Shown in pieces: positions 10,980-24,629 of a DNA stretch of 64,000 bases (positions are counted from its first letter, which is position 1; every line of letters starts with the position of its first letter). Made by a program: the position numbers and the translations under genes. Source of the stretch: Uloborus plumipes (taxonomy: Eukaryota > Arthropoda > Arachnida > Araneae > Uloboridae); contig JAXGGA010000084.1 in assembly GCA_038373865.1 (NCBI GenBank), positions 62,001 through 126,000 on the forward strand, in the 5' to 3' direction. Under the pieces are notes generated by a model that was not told the origin of the DNA, did not search any database, and worked only from the letters and a program-made list of their open reading frames with translations.

Positions 10980-13900
10980 TTGTAGTTCGCCGTTGCCATA
11001 TTTATTAAGTTATTTAATGTCCTGTTTATGGGATATTTTGCAGATATGTGAGCAAAATACGACCTTACTTGACTTTACTTTTGCAAAGTAACATTACAGA
11101 AGGCATCTGTGATCAATTGTAAGCAAATAATTTTAAAAATAGTTTAATTTTATTAAAAATAAGTTCTTAAAAAACGTACTTTCTGTGGCTACCCATGCTG
11201 GATCGTTGCTTGACTGATTTTTCTGAAAATAGCTGTCAATACATAAACTCTGATGTCCAAATAGTGGCTCTAACTGATTTTCTCAAGAAGAAGGACTATT
11301 TAATTTGTGAAAAACAGCTTTAGTAAAATGATATACCCACTGCAGGTTTTTGTATGCAGTAACTACCAACAAGCGTCCCGTTTTTAGGCTACTGGGCATA
11401 AATGGGTCAACTTATTTTTTCTTGGATTTGCGAAATTGCAAAATGCTCCAAATTTATTGTTCCAAGTTTGGGTACGAGGACATAAAACATGTGTACGAGA
11501 AACAGTGAATAAATAAATTGTATAGTAGAGAAAAATATGGTTAAAAAATTAAATAAATTGATAGCAATTAAATCTGAAATGGAAAATTTGCCTCTGGTTT
11601 AAAAAAAAAAATCGGAATCTATCGATGAACTAAAATATTTTGCCAAAGTATTACAAATATTAGTTCTACTAATAAAAAAGATTCTCAAAGTATAGATGAG
11701 ACCAATTTATTTGTTGTGAGTTTCACATATTATCAAGGAACGGAAATGTTTGTGAAAAGAGGAATATATAGATCTAAGGAATCAGCGGCATAAGGATTTA
11801 TTTGGTCTCACTAAGCAGTTGTACTTTTGTGCATCATCCAGATGCATAGAAAAACGCTAAAACATTACATCCAGGGGAATTAAGAAGACTGGAGGGGCAA
11901 TCAATATTTTCAGGGACGAGTACACATTTTGAAATTTGAAAGTGTAAAAAGACTTTTATTTATAGTTAATTTTATTATTTCTTTAGCTAGTTGCAAAATT
12001 AACCTAATGTTAAAATTATAATCGTTGTCCCAAGCTACTATCCATTGCTGCATACATTAAAAAAAATAAATAAATAAATGAAAATGTTAGGTGTCCCAAA
12101 CCCCCAAGTTAGGAAATGGTATCCCTAACTTGAGACGATGTTTTTTTTTTATTATTAAATGTGAAGGCTGGCTCTTCTCAAAAGTAAACCTTGCTCAAAA
12201 TGAAAACATGAGATTAATATGTTACTAAAGGTAAAAGTTCAAAACTGTCCCGAGTATGAGCCCTTGACCTTACTTTTATTTTGCAGTCAAGTTATATATA
12301 TATATTTAAATATCATACTATTGTCATTCTATGTTTACAATGGGCTTACTGAAAAAAAAAAGTCATATTAGTGCTGTTATGATTACGTATGGCCTCTTTC
12401 CGTTAACATTTCTTTTAAACAAACATTCAACTGTTTTGATTAGAATGAAAGTGATGTAAGTCCTTTTAACATAGTCTCGAGTATTTGAAGGTTTTGTTTG
12501 TATGCTAGGAAATAGTAGAAAATGCTGCAGCAAGACCAATCAGCTGCAAGGAAACTGACTTACAGCACTGTTACTTTCACCTGAATATAGCAGTTTCGGT
12601 TAGGGGACAATTTTCTGGCGCTCCTACAGAGCAATATGTTTTATTATTTTTTACGCTATTGGTACACTTAATAGAGAAACAAAAGGAATCCATACAAATC
12701 TACGCGAAACTCAATTTGTAAAAGTTCTGACTTATACCATCATCATTCTAACCCATTCAAACCGATTGACATGGATCAGAAAACCAACGCGTAGTCCATT
12801 TTGATGGTTCTTTTAAGAAAATCTTCGTCCCTTAATGGCACTTGATTACAACACTATCCCCACCCGTCACTTGGGGGTGGGGGAAAAGGAAAAAAAAAGA
12901 ATCCAACGAAATATCAAGGTAAACTCTAGAGAAGAAAAACCACTGAAATTCGGCACAAAACAAACCCTTCTTTTTGTATTAGATAGATCTCTGTGGTTGA
13001 ATGGATAGATCTGCGCGGCAAAAATGATACCTTCCCACGCCCAAAGTGACTATAGTTAATGGTTGCATTCGTACAAGTCTTTTCTTCATTTGTGGAGTAA
13101 AGAAATATTGAGCAGACCTCCAAAGAAATAAGTGGGGAGACCCATGAATGTGTTTCGGGAGGTTTATTTCCATTTGTTCTCTCAAACATTACTCTTCTAG
13201 CACTTTTGCTTTGGGAATTATGACACCTAGCAAGAAACTATTCTGAAAACGATGTCGCTGCTTTTTTTCCCCCGTTTCATTTTGTTTTTCTTTTGTAAGA
13301 AATAAGTTTCTGCATATGACTAGTGTTGGAAACAATTCGTACTGGTGTGTTTCTCCTGTCTCGTCAGAGCCGCCTTTTAGTTGTGGAGACAAAGCCTTTT
13401 TTTATGCAGATTTTATGAATTTTTGGAAGATGGCATATTTTAAATTTTTAGCAAGTAAAGGAGAGTGGCAGGAGTACTTTTTGCATAATTTTTGGTTTTC
13501 TAATCCGTCTTCAATGCTTTAAAAAATGTTTTCAGATGAAGGTATGAGAGTTTTTATATCATTTCTTTCGACAAAAGAGTCGCACAATTTGTTGTTTTGC
13601 ATAAATGTAGAAAATAAGACATTGTAGCAACAAGTAAACATCTCTTTTCTTTTTGTAGCGAATGTCATGATTTCTTTTTGTTTTCATAATGTTGTAAGCC
13701 ATAACAAAAGGGTTTTTTTCTCAGATTTAGTAATTTCTAGTCGTAAAACGTTGATGCAGTAATAAATGAATACATAATAGGGCTAATTAAAAAAGCGTTA
13801 ATGAAATGAGCTTTAAAATACTCTTATTAAAAGAGCAGGTTTTATTTCTAATAGTTTGTCTCTTCTCTTATGAGGGCACCATTTTTCCCTTTGTCTCTTC

Positions 13901-15570
13901 ATAAAAAGCGCAAACGCATCAGACGAGACAAGAAAACAAAAAACAAAACAAAAGAAAATTCCGGTTTAAAAATTTAGCTGCCAAATTTTGCAATATCATC
14001 TTTATAGAGATTAAACTTTTTTTTCAATCGACTGTTCTGATTAGTTCGTTTGATTCGGACCCCTGTACGTTTTCTCACGAAAGAATAATTGAATTTTCAA
14101 TGTGTAATTAAATTTTGAGAAATGAACCAATCAAGAAACAACAACATTAGAAAAAATATATTCATTCACTGTAACGCGCTTCTCCAGAATTAAAATTATA
14201 AAAATTAACTGAAAACTACCGATTCACTCTGGACAGTTTTATAAAAGAGCAAATATTTGCAAGACTTCAACTTGGATGCATAAATGTCACGACGCAAAAA
14301 CAAAAAATACTTGGTTATTGGCTTGAAACTTACCTATTCATTCTCTTGACTTATAATCAGAAGTTGATCGAAAACGATTAACTTAAAATGAATTCCGATT
14401 TAGTACAGAACTTCATTTCAAATTGCTTGGATCTCAGTATTTCGTGGAAATAATTCCCAGGGAGATCAATGATATATGTAATTTTCTACAGCGCTGTTGC
14501 CTGATTCTGGTTATCGAGGACCGATTCTAATACAATACTTAAATAACAGATGTTTAGATGTAAATATGGTGCACGGAGATTAAATGAGATGATTAAAAGT
14601 TGATTTGTCACAATTATTTTGACAGGAGAACATCGAATCAATCACTTTTTATTTCCAGCTCTTCTTACGTTTACGTACTATTTGCATCCCCGATAATTGG
14701 GGTTCCGTCTTAGCACCATGCTATTTGGAGTCTTATACTGGTATCATTTCAAAGCTAAATCATAGAAGAAAACATGTCCCACGGTTTTCTTAGAAAAGAA
14801 AATGAAAAAAGATTTTTTAAGAGGTCGGGAATCTACAGATGTTTTTATAGGCTATCCAAAATAAAAAACAAAGAGCAATTAAAGGGCTTGGGAGAGGAAG
14901 GGGTTATGTAACAAAATCCAAATTTAGAGTTATTAAAGCTCAAAGTTTGATTTTTGTTTTCTATTTTTGCCGTTAAGTGAGCATATGAAGGTGGTCTAAT
15001 GATGTCCATTTTTAAATGTATCAACTTTTATCTCTACCTATATCCATTGCTTACCTTTTTCTAGATTGTATTTTCAAAAAATACAACATCAAAAACCACA
15101 ATTACTAACTGTTATTAATTTTACTTTTCATTTTATGTCTTATGTGACATTTATCAAGCAAATTTATTCATTATCATTGTTTTCATATAGGCAAAATTAT
15201 CGCATTTTGTAAATACGAGCGTATTTAAATCCAAAGGTCTCACGCCAGCCATTTTTAATGGCTTTCTTTTATCCGGGATTTTTTATTTACCGAGCAAAGT
15301 CCGATTCTGGTCAATTCGGTTTACTGAATTTCTGCTCGATCTGCTACTTAAAACTACGCAACAAAGGAAATATTTTAAGTATAAAGGATAGTATAACACT
15401 TTACTTAACTTACTTGGAAAGCAATAATTTATTTATATATTTCTAGTTGTGCGTATGAGCTAACAAAATGACAAATAAAGGAGTCGTCTTAGTGTGTCAT
15501 CCTCAGGCAAGTGCTCTCATATCATTGACACACTTCCTGTTTTTCCCTCCTACGCAATTTTTAGCTCTAG
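10980..15570. other. Long AT-rich intergenic stretch, no gene recognised
   Basis: Several ORFs of 60-90 codons (for example 12926-13189 minus with its overlapping frame, and 13316-13522 plus) have no domain or splice support. A diverged repeat copy lies near 12390-12520 (partner near 8960-9080). Short TA runs near 12294-12306 and scattered A/T tracts are present. I see nothing else to annotate. Confidence 0.4.
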
Positions 15571-15574
15571 CTCG

Positions 15575-15715
15575 TCAAAATAAAATCATCCAGATTGCGC
15601 ATTGTATCCATGAATAAAAGTTGTTCATCAGTGTTCATCAGGTTAAGCTGATGGTCAAAATAAGATCATCTGGATTGTGCACTGTATCCACCAATAAATG
15701 TTGTTCATCAATGAA
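15575..15715. repeat. Two-copy tandem repeat, ~80-bp period
   Basis: AAAATCATCCAGATTGCGCA (about 15582) returns as AAGATCATCTGGATTGTGCA (about 15662). The shared tail TGTATCCA...AATAAA.GTTGTTCATCA follows each copy. Confidence 0.65.
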
Positions 15716-16639
15716 ACAGCTACTCAAAATCCCTATTTCTCTAGCGGAGAGGCTCTCTTAAAATACTCAACTTTGAACCCCTGCTTATTGCATTTTTGGA
15801 TTGATTTGATTGATAATTATATCTAAAAGTATTTCAGAGATTATGAGCTGAACCTTTGTGCAACAAATTAGCAGTAAGAAAAACAATATTATTATACAGC
15901 AGAAGTTTACGACAAATTGCAGTCACGTGTTTCGTGGTTTCAAAAGATTCTTTTTCAATGCAGAAAAGGTTATCTAAATCAGAGGTGACCATCCACACCA
16001 AGAGTGTTGATACACACCCCTTGAAATTTTCCCCTCGAACAAGAGGAAAAGACCCTCTGAAACGCCCCCATAAAAATTTTAATGGCACAGTCTGGGTCAT
16101 GTTGAAGTCGTTCAACAAAAGCTTTTGTTCTTAAAACTCTTGAATAATTAATTCCCTTGTCGAATGAATGTACATTCGTAAACTTACTTCTCTACACTGA
16201 AGAAGAAATTCCTGGAAACCCAGAAACACTTGTCTGAATTGAGACACGCAGAGCGATGGTGCAAGTTCATCAATAGGCTACGTAACACTCTCCCCCATAC
16301 TGAGAGCCTTACCTTTTCTTTTTTTTTGGGGGGGGGGGGGAGAAGAAATTCTGAATTTGCTTCAATGGTACTCCAAGTTTTGCAGAATGATAAAATACGG
16401 GTACGCTCCCATAATTGTATCTTATAAAAAGGGACTTTCGGAGCTTAAAAACTGCAGTTATATCCTCCTCGTCAGACAAAATTGCCGAATAATTAAATTT
16501 TGGAAGGTCATAGCGCTCTCCCATATGCCTGATTTCTCCTATCTAAAGGCCTCATTTACTCGCAATTTTAATTGAAACTTTGTACTTAAATATGTTTTCA
16601 ATGAGAGCTACTGCAAAGTTATTTATTTCGTCCATCATT
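15716..16639. other. Non-coding DNA, weak ORFs on both strands
   Basis: Overlapping opposed ORFs at 15834-16134 (94 and 92 codons) and 16230-16575 carry no recognisable motif. A T/G homopolymer tract lies at about 16316-16340. No gene is supported. Confidence 0.4.
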
Positions 16640-17300
16640 TTTGATTCGAATGAACTTATCTCTATGTGTCACAACACTCGGAGGCTGATCTGCGCTCAAT
16701 TTTACTCGAAGCATTAGTATTACTGCGAAAAAGATTCCTCGAAAGTGTTGAAAATGAAAATTCTCCGGATGCATGTTTGTTTCTTATTGACATCCACCTT
16801 TATGAAGTCGTCTCCGGTATGAGGCACGCGACCTCCTTAATATCTTCTAATGAATGATCCTCAACCACTCCTATCCTCGGTGTCGGACGGTATCTTCATT
16901 ATGGCGAGACCTTAATTCGGACTCGCAAGTTTTCTAATTTTTGCTTCATTTCGCAAACGGCTGCTAATGATTTTGTGTTGTTGGATCGGAATGTCTTTAT
17001 AGCCAAATCGCATGTCTTAATCCGTATCGAAAAGGGGAAGGGTTTGGAGTCTGGAGAAGTGATTGAAGACTTCGGCGAGGACAAGGCGAATGGGTCGTCC
17101 CCGTTTCAGTCGCGAAAGGCGGGTTAATTTTCATCTAGCGTTTTCCTTCAAATGACACTTCTTATTCCGATCTGACTCATCAACGTGGCCTCTGCGTTTA
17201 ACCCTCTTTCTGCTTATTCGCCATCATTGCCGGGAATGCGCCAATGCTATGCGGGGCTAATCACAAATGCTTATTCAACTATTTTAAGGTTCCCCTTCTA
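16640..17300. promoter_or_regulatory. Less AT-rich island; candidate conserved regulatory DNA
   Basis: About 650 bp with balanced composition and CpG words, bounded by AT-rich DNA and without inverted ends or internal repeats. The ORFs present (16666-16857 plus, 16899-17084 minus) show no domain. It resembles the 2180-3330 island and could be a conserved non-coding element or an unrecognised exon. Confidence 0.25.
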
Positions 17301-20300
17301 TTGCAGCTAATAATTTTCTCCGAATCTATAAATCGATGTTCAATTCATTGAATATCTTGTGTGGTTCTAATTTTGTACAGTTAAGCATTATTTTTTGATG
17401 AAGCTTTATTATTAATTGTAATAGAAGGGTTATTTAATGAGTTATAAGTCAGATGCGTAGCCAGAAAAAAATTCAGAGAAGAGTATATTTAAATATCGGA
17501 ACGGAACATGGATGGGTTTAATCCTTTTCTGGCATAATCAAAAGATTAAATTTCGATGTCTGAGGAAGACCGGTGGATATTTCCCCAAATCCAGTTAGCT
17601 TCCTGTGTTGTTATACTAAATCAATTTTTTACAAAGTAGCAGAATTTACATTCGGACATTTTAAAGTTATGCCCATTGGACAACAATAAAAGTTTTTCAA
17701 TTCACACCTCGATTTCGAAGTCAGTTATTATGCTTTTTCTGTTCAAAGCGTTTCATAAACCCGTAGGATCTCAAGCCAGATTAAAACAAGTCATATTATC
17801 ATACTCTGCAGGAGAATGTAAAATATCCGATGCGTACAAAAGTTGGGACTCACACTATTGCGACACTACTAAAAAATTATGAAAGATTTGTTTAGCCAGA
17901 ATTATGCTGTGTGTCGATGTGGAATAAGATTCTATATACTATACGCAGTAATAACTCAAAAATAACAATTTTTTGACTTACTTTGGTGTGGCCCTGAGGT
18001 ACAGAAACTATTTTTTAATACAAAGCTGTTTTTTAGGATGTTTTTGCAGTGGGAACTATTTCTATACTCACTTCATAGAAAGACACCACCTGTGAGGGTA
18101 GCCTGCGTCGTCCATGCTGTCAAAGCGCCTTCCTCCAAAATCAAGTTCCAAGTTCGACAACAAGTTGTAGTCAAAACATGCGATTCTTTTGATATCCCTC
18201 AAAACCTTATTCAACCATGCGATTAGCAGCAGTTTGATTAACTTGTTAGTAGTCCCGATCTCTGAGTTTCCCTTATTTTTGATTTAGCTGCAAGATTTTA
18301 CAGGTAGTTGCTTTGAAAGCGATAACAGAGCAAATAAAAAAAAAAAAGTTCAGCAAGCGTCTTTAATGGGGAATATTTCTACAAAGAGGGTATAGAAGAG
18401 TTGGTTAAGACGAACAAATGTGACTGCAATAAGTAAGTTGCAGAAGAAGAAAACTGAATACGCTGAGGAATATGTTTTTAAATTCCATAAAAGAATTCAG
18501 AGCTTAGTTTTGGAAAGGGGCTAAGGAGTTATAACACCTCTAATGAAGGAAATAATCATAATCAGAAAAGCAACAATTCAAGCATTTCTTTTCGAAAAAA
18601 AAAATCATTTTCTAAAAATGTCTCTACGGCTCCATCTATATATCTAAGTATCATTCATTTATGTATTTATATCTATCTATATATCTGCTTGTTAATTTCT
18701 ATTTGTCTGTATCGATTTATATCAATCGATTCATCTAAATATCTGTTTCTATCTATATTTGTCTCGTCTATCTACATCTAGTTATATCAATTTCTATATC
18801 AGTCTTCTAACTGTCTCTCTATCTGCGCTGGTGCAGCAAAAAAATATCGCTACGCCACTGAAGGAATCTTTAGACTGAGCTAATTGAGTGGACTTTAAGA
18901 ATAAAGATGATCGCTTGTGCAACTGGAGACGACCCCTCGTCAAGTAGCGTGCTGGAAAATTGGAGCTTCTACTGAGTTGAGATTTTGAGACATCACGAAG
19001 GAGGATCTGCAGCTTTGTATCTTGGTTTTGATTGAAACAGTTGGTCTCTTTAATGTGATCTTCAGTTTCGAAATGAAATACTTCTACTCCGGGTAACCAT
19101 CTCAGATCTTGCTGATTAAAATGTTACGACCGCTTTATATTTAAATGCCTATCACCTTCATTTATTGATTTTACATACTTAAAATATTTGACATTTTAAG
19201 CAGCGCAGTGTTTTTTGGATTTAACTCGCTGAAGGATATAACACTTTAGTAAAAATTTTGGATTCAGAGGGACAAAAAGACCACCCCCACCCCCCGAAAA
19301 AACAGCTAATGACTATTCTTACCTTTTCTGGCAAAGGAAATAGAATGACAGACTCTACCGAACAGATTCGGGTCGAGTAGATTTTAACCGATTAACAAGA
19401 CTTTAGTGATCAAGTTGGCTTCAAACTGAGGAATCTTTTAAAATGTTCCTATTCATTATTGTCAACACCAGCCAAGTCATCTTAAGTTTTTCATAAAAAG
19501 TGATTTATTCACTATTTCTTCAATGTTGAATTCACAAAATGTCCATTACAATAAACACAAGGTCTTCATCTGAAATATTATTTTGTCAGTTCCTCCACTT
19601 TTTGAAGATAAATTCAGGAAGGTTCTAGTATCATTGGACTGGGGGAATCATCATTGCATGATATGAAGTGTTCTTTTCGTCTGCTTTTATGGAAATTTCG
19701 TAGAATAAATATCATATTCCTCCCGTTGATGTGTCTGTTGTTTCAGCAAGATATAAATAACCCAATCAGAAAACTTTTGGATCCGAACGTCAAGTAGATA
19801 AAATAGAATTCTACCAATACCCCCTGCCCAGTTTTATCCCAGTGTATTGTTTTAAAGCTGGATTTCAGAAAAAAAAACAGAGGAGTATTTATTTGAAACC
19901 TATGCTTAAAGTATAAAAATCAAGTTTTAACTTTTGCCATCGTTGCTTAAAATTAGGTACTTCAGTCCCGCGAGATTGCGGGATTATCTTAACTCCTTTA
20001 TAAAAGTTGTATTTCAATATGTTTTTTTAATTAGAAAGGGCTGCTTTTTTTGCTTGAAATACTTTGAATGCGAATGCAATTCATAATTACTTAAGAATTG
20101 CAAAGTTGTCATTAAATGAGCGACACTCATAAGAAGAGAGAGAGAGATGAGGGTCACCGCTACCCTGAAGTAATAAAACCATATGGCTGTATATACAAGA
20201 GTATGAAGTGCTGTATCTAAGGGGTTCAAGTTGAGACTCATGCCACGGGCAGTTCTCATGAGTGCGGCAAATTTAAATGTGGTGCCCAAACTTGAATCCA

Positions 20301-21583
20301 AAAGGAGGTCTTGACCAAAGAAATCCTGAATTTGCGAATTGTCTATAATTTCGGAAAAATTCTATCACCCTATAAACGGGTCCCTGTGACACGTGTGTAC
20401 TGTGGAAGTCGGACCTCACACCAAATTACGGTGCAGTTAGAAAAGGGATGCAGCTCCCCCCAAATTGCCAGCTTGGCTATCACAAGATAACAACAACAAC
20501 AAAAATTTGGGTTTTTCACCGCCCTGTATCTTAGTCCCCTGAAGACTCTGGAGTTGATTTTTGATATTCTCCAGTGATTAGTTGCGGCTCCAGGGCCGGG
20601 CAATTCGGACAGCTGCTCAGGGACCCGCGGCTAGGGCTCCCTGACGGGCGCTCAGACTTGTATTATTATTACTAAACTTTTTCATTCTTTTTGTTCTTTA
20701 AACGTTTTTATAGAGCTAGCTTGACCTAGTTCAATGCCCTTATTGAATTCAAGGCCCCATTTTAAATGAGGATAATGTAAAATAAGGACGAAAAGGGCGC
20801 AGACAGCCAAAGGGCCCTGTCAGCTTAGTCTTCAAGTCGGCATATTTGGTTTATGTGCTCTTAGAGGTATACGCTACACACTTATCACAATTCATCACGG
20901 TAAAATACATAATTTAATTCGAACTGTCAAAATTTGAAACAATTATTTTTTTCCTTTATTTTTTCCTTTTTTTTTCTTTTTAAAGCTGAATTCCACATTT
21001 TCTGAAAGTTGGTATTATGACCACATGTTTATTTCTTTATACCCCTCTCAATGTACATTTTAAGGCACATAAATGGCTCATTAAAAATAATTTCTCTGCC
21101 CTGAGTTTTGCAGTTTTTTAGAATTTTTGCATGGCAACCATTTTAAGCGAAAGAGCCAATTTCGTTCCTTTACTTATTTTTCTAACAAAAGGACTCCTTC
21201 TCTAAACAAGTTTTTTTCGTCTGCACAGTCGCTGTCAGTGAAACTAGCCTACAGTAGTCATGGCTATTGTAAACAGTGGCGAAAGAGGTAGTCATTACCC
21301 AAGGCAAAGAAAATTACGTCCCCTTAAGTAATGTCTTCTTAGAATCTGAATATAATAGGGAAGAGAAAAGGAGCGCCATCTTAGAAGTAGAACAAGAATA
21401 GAAGAAAATCCAAGCTAATAGCATCAGTTGTTGACTTATGAAATCTAGATTCTGAGCTGAGAAGATAGTAATTGATGTTTGCGACCAACGCGCTTAAGCA
21501 AGGGATGTTTTTTACTGCAGCATATAAATAAATAACAGATCATTGTTGTTATTATTATTATTATATTTTTTTATACTTTATTT
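17301..21583. other. AT-rich intergenic stretch with an ATCTAT low-complexity tract
   Basis: Positions about 18630-18830 are degenerate (ATCTATAT)n sequence. An AG run occurs near 20136-20148. ORFs at 17676-17882, 18038-18226, 20014-20301 and 20370-20603 have no recognisable features. One possible MITE relic is listed separately at 20588-20822. Confidence 0.4.
20588..20822. mobile_element. Possible hAT-like MITE relic (CAGGGCCGG end)
   Basis: The left edge CCAGGGCCGGGCAATTCGG is unusually GC-rich and hAT-like. The right edge CAGCCAAAGGGCCCTG is a partial inverted match. No target duplication could be made out, so this is tentative. Confidence 0.3.
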
Positions 21584-22330
21584 GGACCCTCGTTGGCTCA
21601 GGGATTTTCGTCTCGAAAGCAAGTTCGCGGGGTCGATTCCCGCCTGTGTCCTGGGTGTGATCCTCTCTTTGCGCTGTAAATGTTTCTTGTGTTGTCATAT
21701 CGCACTTCCAGAATGAAAGGGGCACATCTCAAAAATTGCATTTTTCGGAAATATCTTTAAAAAGCATACCTTAGTACACCTTACATGAGAAACTGACCCA
21801 TTTTTTTCTAGAGTTAACATTCGCAGCAAAAAAGCAACTTATGCCCTTAATCATTCTGCCAATTGTGAAGGGAGAATTGAGTTTGAAAGGGGCACATCTT
21901 TGATAATCCGAGTTCGCCGAGCTTCATTGGTGCAAATTATGGTTAGTACTTTTTTAAAACCAATTAAAAAAACCGTAATTTTGATTTTTTTTTAAATGAC
22001 ACTCATTTTAATTGTTTGTTATTAAGTATAAATTGTTTGTGCACAAGTAATTTATGAAGGGTTCCTTTTTTTAGAACAAGAAGAATGGTATTATGTAACC
22101 TAGCGTCAAACCATTAGGAATAAAAATTTGATTTAATATCGTTCTGAAATGAAACAGCGATAGGTAAGTTAAAGTCCGACAAGAAGTTTAAAAAAATTTA
22201 AACAGTGTACAAGTCGATGCCCGTAAGAATAGCTATTTTGAGATGTGCCCCTTTCATTCTGGATGTGCAATATATGTTAATAAAGAAGTCCAACCTCTCG
22301 AGGCAATGGCACCCCTGTCTTGATAATGGT
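21584..22330 (+). mobile_element. tRNA-derived SINE (interrupted by a MITE)
   Basis: The head resembles a tRNA gene with an internal RNA polymerase III promoter. The A-box-like TGGCTCAGGGA is at 21594-21604 and the B-box GGGTCGATTCC at 21630-21640 (one mismatch to GGTTCGANNCC). The body runs to about 21701, is interrupted by the MITE at 21702-22268, and resumes with AATATATGTTAATAAAGAAG near 22269. It does not fold as a functional tRNA. Its own target duplication was not identified, so the outer limits are approximate. Confidence 0.65.
21702..22268. mobile_element. MITE inside the SINE (CCAGAATGAAAGGGGCACAT ends)
   Basis: About 33 bp at the left end (GCACTTCCAGAATGAAAGGG...) reappear inverted at the right end (...CCCTTTCATTCTGGATGTGC). 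A third copy of GAAAGGGGCACATCT lies internally near 21888. The element is AT-rich and non-coding. Target duplication is unclear. Confidence 0.7.
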
Positions 22331-24629
22331 TAATTCACTATTACACGACAACATTTTTTTTTTTTTTTCATTTATCTTCTTTTTTTTTTTTTTTGACAAC
22401 TTGTGCTGGACCCTTATAGGTTTCTGTCAACTATTATTTTAATTTTAAATACATGTATGTTGCTATAATTTTGGTATGCGCTCAAAATGACGCGGGCCGA
22501 AATGTCGGGGCCAAAATGTCGCCGAGCCAAAATGTCGCGGTCCAAAATGTCGCGGGCCAAAATGTCGCCAGTCCAAAATGTCACCGGTCCACAAAATGTC
22601 GCCAGTCCAAATGTCGTCGGACAAAAATGTAGAAGGTCCGATATTGATACAGTTGGTACTAAAAATTAAAACATACGAGAAGGCTTTTTATCACCAAATT
22701 AGCAAAAGATTGTTAATTGCTGTTGATGAACGTGTGCGTTAACGATGGTATGGACTAAAATTTTTGAAAAATACTGAAAAAAATTTACCGTTTCGGCTTG
22801 TTACTGTTTCGAGAGTTTTGCAAGAAACAAACAGTTTTCAAATAAGCGTACGTTATTTATTTACAAAGCTTATTTCACCGTTACTCGCTATCTACCAACT
22901 TAAAAACGAATAGACTAGCAGCCCAAGCCAAGTTTAATTGATATCGAAAAGAAAATTTAAGAGTTAAAAAAGAAGTAGTTGAAGAACAATGAAATTATTA
23001 AAACAGGTATACAATGCTTGAAACTTGGTTTTTGTTAACATTTCTTACATGATGGAAAGCCAGTCTATATTATTTAATAATAGAGGTGTTTTTATTTTCT
23101 TCTACATATAATGTGTAAAAGAAAGTATTGCATCAGTGAAAATTGTCAATTTGGACGAATTTACATGTTCTGACGTATGCTGAATTCAATTTTATCGCTT
23201 TTTGTTTTTTAAAGGAAAATATGTAAATGTGTATCTGCGTGACCGATTTTTTGGGGCGACTGTACCTCAAAACTACTTCATGAACTAGAATGAAATTTTG
23301 TCGATACATGTACCAATATAGTACTGATTGGTTTTTGCCGCTAGTTTTTCCAAGGGAGTTTTTACAGATAAAAATGTAATGGAACGTTTTCAGTATAGTG
23401 TGATCACTATGTCTGAAGAAGAATCAGACGAAATCAAATAAAAAATTGGCCCATAGGAAGCTATCAGAAGATACGCCACAGCATCGAGGAAGCAGAGCAA
23501 TGGAACTTTTTATTTTTCATTATTTGTGAGTGATGGCAAGAAGTAATGCAAGTATTCAGACAAAATTTTGTTTGTAGAATGTTCTTAAAGGGCGGGATAC
23601 TTTTTCATTTCTGGCGTTAATCAGCTCAGACATGGTACTGTACCTTCGTTACAATCAGTATTTAAATGTAGAGTTGAATATGATACCACTTTTCCTCTTG
23701 ACATTCCACCACCCAGTTGTTACAAGGAAAGAAATAAATCCATGAACGAGCGTGCCTTGTTCTGTTCTTCGATGCGACTTAATTTGATTTCAAACGTCCC
23801 AACCTACTCTTAAAGAAAATGTTCTACAAGAAAATTGCCGGTTGCGCGATGATTAAACGGTATTCCGTTTTAGCAAAAGGAAAAAAAAAAGCCCGTACAT
23901 CAAATTTATTAGTTTAATTTCTTTGTGCGAAAAAAAAAGAAAAGGAGAAATTTATCCTTTGGGCCCCAAACACAGCCCTAAAAAACTATGGCATTATTTT
24001 GGTACTGAAATAATTTAAGCTTTAGAATAAATCAATTTAGGTAGGGGAATGTGGGGCGAAGTGAAATAGTTAAGTTTACTTAGTTGCTTCAAAAAGAACG
24101 AATAGGAAATTTGTTCTAAAAATTATTGTACATAAAAACGGAATAATGTATTTTATGATCCAAATTTCGTTGAAAAATTATTTTTCATCTGTGGCAGTTA
24201 TTTTGTACTTTCAAAAAAATGTGAAAAATTTACACCTCAAAAAATCATGGGGCAAAGTGAAAAACTAAATATTTTTGTTATGAAAATTTTTCTATTCTAC
24301 GATTAACAGTAATTGTCATCAAATTAATGCATAAATAAACGAAAAAAAAATCATTAATGAAAAATAAATGAATACGTAAATAAAGGAATAAATGAATTAA
24401 TATGTAAGAAAAAATAAATGAGTGAAAAAAATAGCGAATGAATAAGAAAATGAGTTAATGAATGAGTTAATACGTAAATAACTAAGTAAAATAATGTAAA
24501 TGAACTGATAAATGAAAAAATAAGTGCATAATTTAATAAATGAATGATTAGTTCAACAAAATGTACTATTTCCCTTTGCCCCATCCTCTTTGCCCGCTTA
24601 CACTTGACAAATTACATTGAACATTTAAA

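Noticed and set aside
21584..21660. A functional tRNA gene
   Set aside because: It has A- and B-box-like words, but the arms do not form a proper cloverleaf, and it continues into a SINE body.
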